9,855 nucleotides of DNA from JBBQTU01 sp038213005 (GTDB lineage Bacteria; Planctomycetota; Phycisphaerae; Tepidisphaerales; Tepidisphaeraceae): positions 1 through 9,855 of the forward strand of contig JBBQTU010000165.1 of assembly GCA_038213005.1 (NCBI GenBank), read 5' to 3'. Below are positions 6,050 to 9,855 of the stretch, piece after piece. The first letter of the stretch is position 1, and every line of letters starts with the position of its first letter. The notes beneath the pieces are model-generated. The model was not told the origin of the DNA. It saw only the letters and a program-made list of their open reading frames with translations, and ran no database searches. The translations under genes were made by a program, and so were the position numbers.

Positions 6050-8935
6050 GTGCTCCGCTGCCGCATCTTGGGTATTGGCGCATATCGGTCTGTCATCTTC
6101 ACGATGGCTCTGACGCTCTGCGCGCTCTTGGCACCGGCAGCGCCCCAAGCCGCTGCGGCCGGCTCCGCGGCCACCGGCAAGATCGCCCTGACGCCTGACG
6201 AGCGTACCTGGCTTGGTGCCCATCCCGTGCTGACGTTGTCGATCGACGCCGGTTACGCGCCAAAAAGCTATCGTGACAACCGCGGCGAGATGGTCGGTAT
6301 CGGCGTGGACTATATTCAGGTTCTGGCCGAGCGGCTGGGGATCCAGATCCGCCTGGAAGGGTCTTCCTGGCCCGACGCGCTGGCCAAAGGCATGGCACAC
6401 AAGGTCGATGGCGTTGTGAACGCCGACCTGCTCGAGGAGCGCAAGAAGGCTCTGACCTTCACCGACGTCTACGCCGTCGATCCGCAGGCAGTGGTCACCC
6501 GCAAGGACCAGCCGCCGGTCAAAAGTCTCCTGGAGCTGGATGGCAAGGCGATCGCCGTCGTGCGCAATACCTCGCAGGAGGCTCAGCTCCGGGCCAAAGC
6601 CCCGGATCTTCGCCTGGTCTCTGTCGATAGCGATGCGCAGGGCCTCGCGCTGGTGATCGAAGGCAAGGCCGACGGCGCTTACGGCGATCTGGCGGTGCTC
6701 GATCACGCGATCACCGTGCGCTCGATGACTAACCTCAAGTTTGCCCTGGTCTACTATGAGCCGCCGGTGGGCTATTCACGTCTGGGGCTGCGCAACGACG
6801 ATCCGATGCTGGCGCAGGTGATGAACAAGGCGATCGCCTCGCTGACCGAGGAGGACCGTTACCGCATTCAGCGCAAGTGGATCAGTGTCGAGTTGCCGGC
6901 TCAGCCTGGGATCATCAGCCCTGCACTGACGCCGCAGGAGAAGGAGTTTCTCAAGGCCCATCGGGTGATCCGCGTCGGCGCCGAGCCCGGCTGGGCACCC
7001 CTCCAGTTCGCCAGCGACAACGGACGCTACGAAGGCGTGGCGTGGGACTACCTGCGCGCCATCGAGCCGGCTCTGGGAGTCCGCTTTGAAGTCGTTCCCT
7101 CGCGAGACTTCGCCGCGTCGGTCGATCAGGTGCGCGAGAAGAAGATCGACATGCTTGCAGCGCTTTCGATCACCCCGGAGCGGGGGAAGTTCCTCACGTT
7201 CACGCGTCCGTACATCAGCATTCCCATCGTCGTGCTCACCCGCAACAACATTGCCTGGGTGGACAAGCTCAGCGACCTGCGAGGCAAGCGCGTGGGTGTC
7301 GTCAACAGGTCTGCCATCCAGGGGTGGCTCGCCCAAGACCATCCTGAGATCCAGCTCGTGCCTGTCGAGGCAATCCCCCAGAGCCTGGAGCAGTTGGAGC
7401 GCGGGGAACTGTTTGCCGTGATCGACAACATCCTGACCAGCAGTCACTACATCGCCCAGGGGAAGCTTACGAGTCTCAAGATCTCCGGCGACACCCTTTA
7501 TCGCAATGAACTGGCCATGGGGGTTCGCAGCGACTGGCCCGAGCTGGCGTCGATCCTTCAGAAGGCCGTGGACGCACTGTCGGAGGCGGACAAGCACGCC
7601 ATCCAGCAGCGATGGGTCGCCGTGCGGTACGAACACAGATTCGACTACTCCCTGCTCTGGAAGTCGCTCACCGCCGCGGGCGTGGTTGTTGTCGGCTTCT
7701 TCGTCTGGAACCGGCGACTGGCCCGCGTGGTCGCCCGCCGTACCCAGGCACTGAGCGACGAGGTCGCTGAACGCCGAAATGCCGAGGCGGCGATGCGGCA
7801 GGCCCGCGATCAGGCCGAATCCGCCAACCGCGCCAAAGACCACTTCCTCGCCGCCGCGAGCCACGAACTCCGCACGCCCCTTACCCCCGCACTGTTGGTG
7901 CTGAGCGCCTTGGAAGCCGACCCATCACTGGACGCGTCAGTCCGCCAGGATATCACTCTGGCCCGCGAACATGTTGAGATCGAAAAGCGGCTCATCGGCG
8001 ACCTGCTGGATTTCGCGGCCGTTCGCTCAGGCAAGCTCTCGCTCCGCCGTGGCCGCGTCGATCTGCACGCCGCCATCCAAGGCGCGGTGACCGTCTGCCG
8101 GCCGGACATCACTGCCAGGTCGCAGAAGCTCGAACTGGAGCTTACGGCAACCCGATCCGCCGTCGACGGCGATGTCGACCGCCTCCGACAGGTCTTCTGG
8201 AATCTGCTGCAGAACTCGGCAAAGTTCACTCCTGTCGGCGGGAGCCTGCGCGTCACAAGCGCCAATATCGCCGATCCGCCCGGCATCGTCGTGCAGGTCA
8301 GCGATACCGGCAAAGGGATCGAGGCCGACTTGCTCCCACGCATCTTCGACGCGTTCGAACAGGGCACCCCGGATGCTTCTCAATCCTGCAACGGCCTGGG
8401 GCTGGGCCTGGCCATCAGCCAAGCCATCATCCAGATGCATGGGGGCACGATCGTGCCCGTCAGTGCCGGGCCCGGGCAGGGAGCCACCTTTACCGTCACG
8501 CTTCCCCTGCTTCTCAAGCCGCTCAGCGAAACGCCGGTGCCGGTCGCCAGAATCGCGCCCCCGCATTCGTCGCGCCGCCTGCTTCTGGTCGAAGACCACC
8601 TTGCCACCCTCGCGGCGCTCACCCGCGCGCTGTCTAACGACGGCCACGCCGTCGCGACCGCCACGAGCGTCGCCGACGCCCTCGCACTGGCCGGCACCAC
8701 CCAGTTTGACCTGGCGATCTGCGACATTGGCCTGCCCGACGGGTCCGGCCTCGAGCTGATGCGCCAGCTCCGCGGGCGGCATCAACTGCGCGGCATCGCT
8801 CTGTCGGGGTTCGGGACCGACGAGGACCGAGCCGCCTCGCAGGCCGCCGGCTTCTATCTGCATCTCGTCAAGCCCGTGGCCATCGGCATCCTGCGTCAGG
8901 CAATCGCCCAGGCCGCCGATGACAATGGGCAATAG
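6050..8935 (+). CDS. Hybrid sensor histidine kinase with tandem periplasmic solute-binding domains (BvgS/EvgS-like)
   Basis: A 961-residue inner-membrane kinase. A GTG start with AGGAGG precedes a signal peptide (hydrophobic about 15-32, Ala-rich likely cleavage near 37). Two SBP_bac_3-type domains follow (about 57-280 and 303-525), each beginning after a TPDERTWL or TPQEKEFL-like lead and ending near RIQRKW or AIQQRW. A single membrane helix lies at about 538-553, then a coiled linker. HisKA has SHELRTP with phospho-acceptor His605. HATPase has QNSAKF (N722), SDTGKG (D752) and GLGLGLA (782-788). A C-terminal receiver has E848/D849, phospho-acceptor Asp892, Ser919 and Lys941. By analogy to BvgS and EvgS, the periplasmic domains sense an amino-acid-like ligand or other signal and control a His-Asp relay. 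There is no PAS domain and no C-terminal Hpt domain, and no response regulator is adjacent, so the output partner must be encoded elsewhere. Architecture is clear; the ligand is unknown. Confidence 0.93.
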   Translation: MLRCRILGIGAYRSVIFTMALTLCALLAPAAPQAAAAGSAATGKIALTPDERTWLGAHPVLTLSIDAGYAPKSYRDNRGEMVGIGVDYIQVLAERLGIQIRLEGSSWPDALAKGMAHKVDGVVNADLLEERKKALTFTDVYAVDPQAVVTRKDQPPVKSLLELDGKAIAVVRNTSQEAQLRAKAPDLRLVSVDSDAQGLALVIEGKADGAYGDLAVLDHAITVRSMTNLKFALVYYEPPVGYSRLGLRNDDPMLAQVMNKAIASLTEEDRYRIQRKWISVELPAQPGIISPALTPQEKEFLKAHRVIRVGAEPGWAPLQFASDNGRYEGVAWDYLRAIEPALGVRFEVVPSRDFAASVDQVREKKIDMLAALSITPERGKFLTFTRPYISIPIVVLTRNNIAWVDKLSDLRGKRVGVVNRSAIQGWLAQDHPEIQLVPVEAIPQSLEQLERGELFAVIDNILTSSHYIAQGKLTSLKISGDTLYRNELAMGVRSDWPELASILQKAVDALSEADKHAIQQRWVAVRYEHRFDYSLLWKSLTAAGVVVVGFFVWNRRLARVVARRTQALSDEVAERRNAEAAMRQARDQAESANRAKDHFLAAASHELRTPLTPALLVLSALEADPSLDASVRQDITLAREHVEIEKRLIGDLLDFAAVRSGKLSLRRGRVDLHAAIQGAVTVCRPDITARSQKLELELTATRSAVDGDVDRLRQVFWNLLQNSAKFTPVGGSLRVTSANIADPPGIVVQVSDTGKGIEADLLPRIFDAFEQGTPDASQSCNGLGLGLAISQAIIQMHGGTIVPVSAGPGQGATFTVTLPLLLKPLSETPVPVARIAPPHSSRRLLLVEDHLATLAALTRALSNDGHAVATATSVADALALAGTTQFDLAICDIGLPDGSGLELMRQLRGRHQLRGIALSGFGTDEDRAASQAAGFYLHLVKPVAIGILRQAIAQAADDNGQ

Positions 8936-9050
8936 CGGATTCCGCGGCATCTCCGACGATGTTCGCACAGCGGCGATCGCGGGCTTCACTGGGGCAGCGC
9001 CTGCCAAGGATGCCGCAGCGCGCGGCCAGCATGTTTCGGCGTGAGCGTCA

Positions 9051-9539
9051 TCACCCGACCGTCTCGCCCAGGATCTTCTTCGCCTGCTGGTCGCGCAAGT
9101 CCTTCAGTTTCGTCCGCAATTCCGGCCGGCTCGTTGCCAGGATCGCCACCGCCAATAGCGCCGCATTGGTCGCCCCGGGCTTGCCGATCGCCAGCGTGCC
9201 CACCGGGATTCCGCCAGGCATCTGCACCATCGAGAGCAGCGAATCCATTCCCTTGAGGCTCGCCGACTCCATCGGCACGCCCAGCACCGGCAGGACCGTG
9301 TAGGCCGCCACGACGCCCGCCAGGTGCGCTGCCCCGCCGGCCGCCGCGATGAACACCTCCGCGCCCTGGCTCTCGCACTGCTTCACCCATTGCACCAGGG
9401 CATCGGGCGTACGGTGGGCCGACAGGATCCGGCATTCGTGATTCACGCCGAGCTTGGTCAGCATCTCGTCGCAGGACTTCATGATGTCCCAGTCCGATTT
9501 GCTGCCCATCACCACGCCTACGAGTGTTTTCTGGCTCAT
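9051..9539 (-). CDS. purE: N5-carboxyaminoimidazole ribonucleotide mutase (class I PurE)
   Basis: This enzyme of de novo purine synthesis converts N5-CAIR to CAIR in the cytoplasm. The 162-residue length is normal for class I PurE. Visible signatures are GSKSDW (12-17), SAHRTPD (40-46, with the conserved active-site His42), the glycine-rich AAGGAAHLAG (66-75) and the MPGGIPVGTLAIGKPGA loop (107-123). ATG 9539 gives the standard N-terminus MSQKTLVGVVMGSKSD; the frame stays open to an upstream start at 9617, but those 26 residues are not family-like. There is no Shine-Dalgarno sequence, and the predicted promoter places the mRNA start almost at the ATG. purK, its usual partner, is not adjacent within the window. 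The gene converges on the sensor kinase gene (115 bp between the stops, no clear terminator) and diverges from the gene at 9738. Confidence 0.96.
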   Translation of the reverse strand: MSQKTLVGVVMGSKSDWDIMKSCDEMLTKLGVNHECRILSAHRTPDALVQWVKQCESQGAEVFIAAAGGAAHLAGVVAAYTVLPVLGVPMESASLKGMDSLLSMVQMPGGIPVGTLAIGKPGATNAALLAVAILATSRPELRTKLKDLRDQQAKKILGETVG

Positions 9540-9548
9540 GGGTGCACG

Positions 9549-9577
9549 ATATAACCCGACAATGGTCTGGTCTGCAA
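9549..9577 (-). promoter_or_regulatory. Predicted purE promoter (nearly leaderless)
   Basis: On the minus strand TTGCAG (9577-9572) and TTATAT (9554-9549) are separated by exactly 17 bp. The -10 ends 9 bp before the purE ATG, predicting a 5' leader of about 0-3 nt. No Shine-Dalgarno sequence is present. Confidence 0.5.
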
Positions 9578-9698
9578 CAAAGCACGGCACTGGCCATCGA
9601 TTTTCGAAAAATTGCATTATGGTTCATGCCATCGCGGAAGTACTGCTTGTCGGCCACTCCCGCTGGCCGCATTCCGCACACTCCGTTCGCTCCGCCCC

Positions 9699-9726
9699 TT
9701 GCGATCGCGCCGACGCGCGTTACCCT
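9699..9726 (+). promoter_or_regulatory. Possible promoter of the gene starting at 9738
   Basis: TTGCGA (9699-9704) and TACCCT (9721-9726) are 16 bp apart. The -10 ends 11 bp before ATG 9738, predicting a leader of about 5 nt. The hexamers are weak matches, so this is tentative. Confidence 0.3.
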
Positions 9727-9737
9727 CTGCCCAAATC

Positions 9738-9855
9738 ATGCAGCCGTATCAACCCGCAGGGATCGAAGACCGCTCGTACTGGACCAGGCTCGACACGCTT
9801 TTGCCGGCCCACAGGCTGCTGACCAAACTCCGCTGGCAACTCCCGGCCATTCCCG
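9738..9855 (+). CDS. 5' end of an unidentified gene, cut by the window edge
   Basis: From ATG 9738 the frame stays open for 39 codons to the end of the window, beginning MQPYQPAGIEDRSYWTRL and continuing with TLLPAHRLLTKLRWQLPAIP. I do not recognise the family from this fragment. The start contains no signal peptide or membrane helix. It diverges from purE across 198 bp, with no Shine-Dalgarno site and a weak promoter just upstream. The dense charged and aromatic composition and position next to purE make a real gene more likely than chance, but the open stretch is short. Confidence 0.5.
   Translation, partial: MQPYQPAGIEDRSYWTRLDTLLPAHRLLTKLRWQLPAIP

Noticed and set aside
6776..7864. Long minus strand open frame opposite the sensor kinase
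   Set aside because: It is antisense to clear solute-binding domain sequence, with His/Arg/Gly-rich composition typical of shadows in GC-rich genes.
8993..9005. Hairpin ggcag/ctgcc between the convergent kinase and purE genes as a terminator
   Set aside because: The stem is only 5 bp and no T-run follows on either strand.
8027..9007. Minus strand open frame opposite the kinase HATPase and receiver domains
   Set aside because: It overlaps strongly conserved catalytic motifs on the + strand and has no recognisable features.

Overview
This is a high-GC bacterial chromosome segment. The best fit is the phylum Planctomycetota, possibly a Phycisphaerae-like lineage. That placement rests on a PEP-CTERM-tailed trypsin-like protease remnant, the shortage of Shine-Dalgarno sites, and the mix of solitary housekeeping genes. 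It is an inference: no rRNA or other phylogenetic marker is present.

Layout. Positions 1-321 hold two full copies and one broken copy of a 126-bp tandem repeat. Each full unit carries three back-to-back perfect hairpins. The broken copy runs straight into the 3' half of a trypsin-like serine protease gene (322-759), which lacks its His/Asp half and has a frameshift just before its basic PEP-CTERM tail. Next comes a short intergenic stretch with an 11-G homopolymer, a perfect 14-bp inverted repeat and a good sigma70-type promoter. It precedes a solitary AAA_14/DUF4143 ATPase (918-2123, +). That gene converges, with only 7 bp between stop codons, on cysteinyl-tRNA synthetase (cysS, 3624-2131, -). 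Upstream of cysS lies a DinG/XPD-type Fe-S helicase (5840-3846, -). Divergent from the helicase is a 961-residue hybrid sensor histidine kinase of BvgS/EvgS architecture (6050-8935, +): two periplasmic solute-binding domains, a membrane segment, HisKA, HATPase and receiver. It converges on purE (9539-9051, -). At the right edge a new gene starts at 9738 (+) and runs out of the window.

The genes do not form one pathway: cysS (translation), the DinG-like helicase (DNA repair), the sensor kinase (signalling) and purE (purine synthesis) look like single-gene transcription units. Two themes stand out. First, several start codons lack a Shine-Dalgarno sequence and instead have a -10-like hexamer 7-11 nt upstream, often with a matching -35, which suggests leaderless or nearly leaderless mRNAs; the kinase, with AGGAGG, is the exception. 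Second, positions 1-917 look like a decayed or rearranged accessory patch: tandem hairpin repeats, a broken protease, a poly-G tract and a palindrome next to an ATPase of unsolved function. I see no phage, CRISPR array, tRNA, rRNA or complete insertion sequence, and no clear new multi-gene system. The most notable candidates are the hairpin repeat and the poly-G/palindrome control region of the ATPase.
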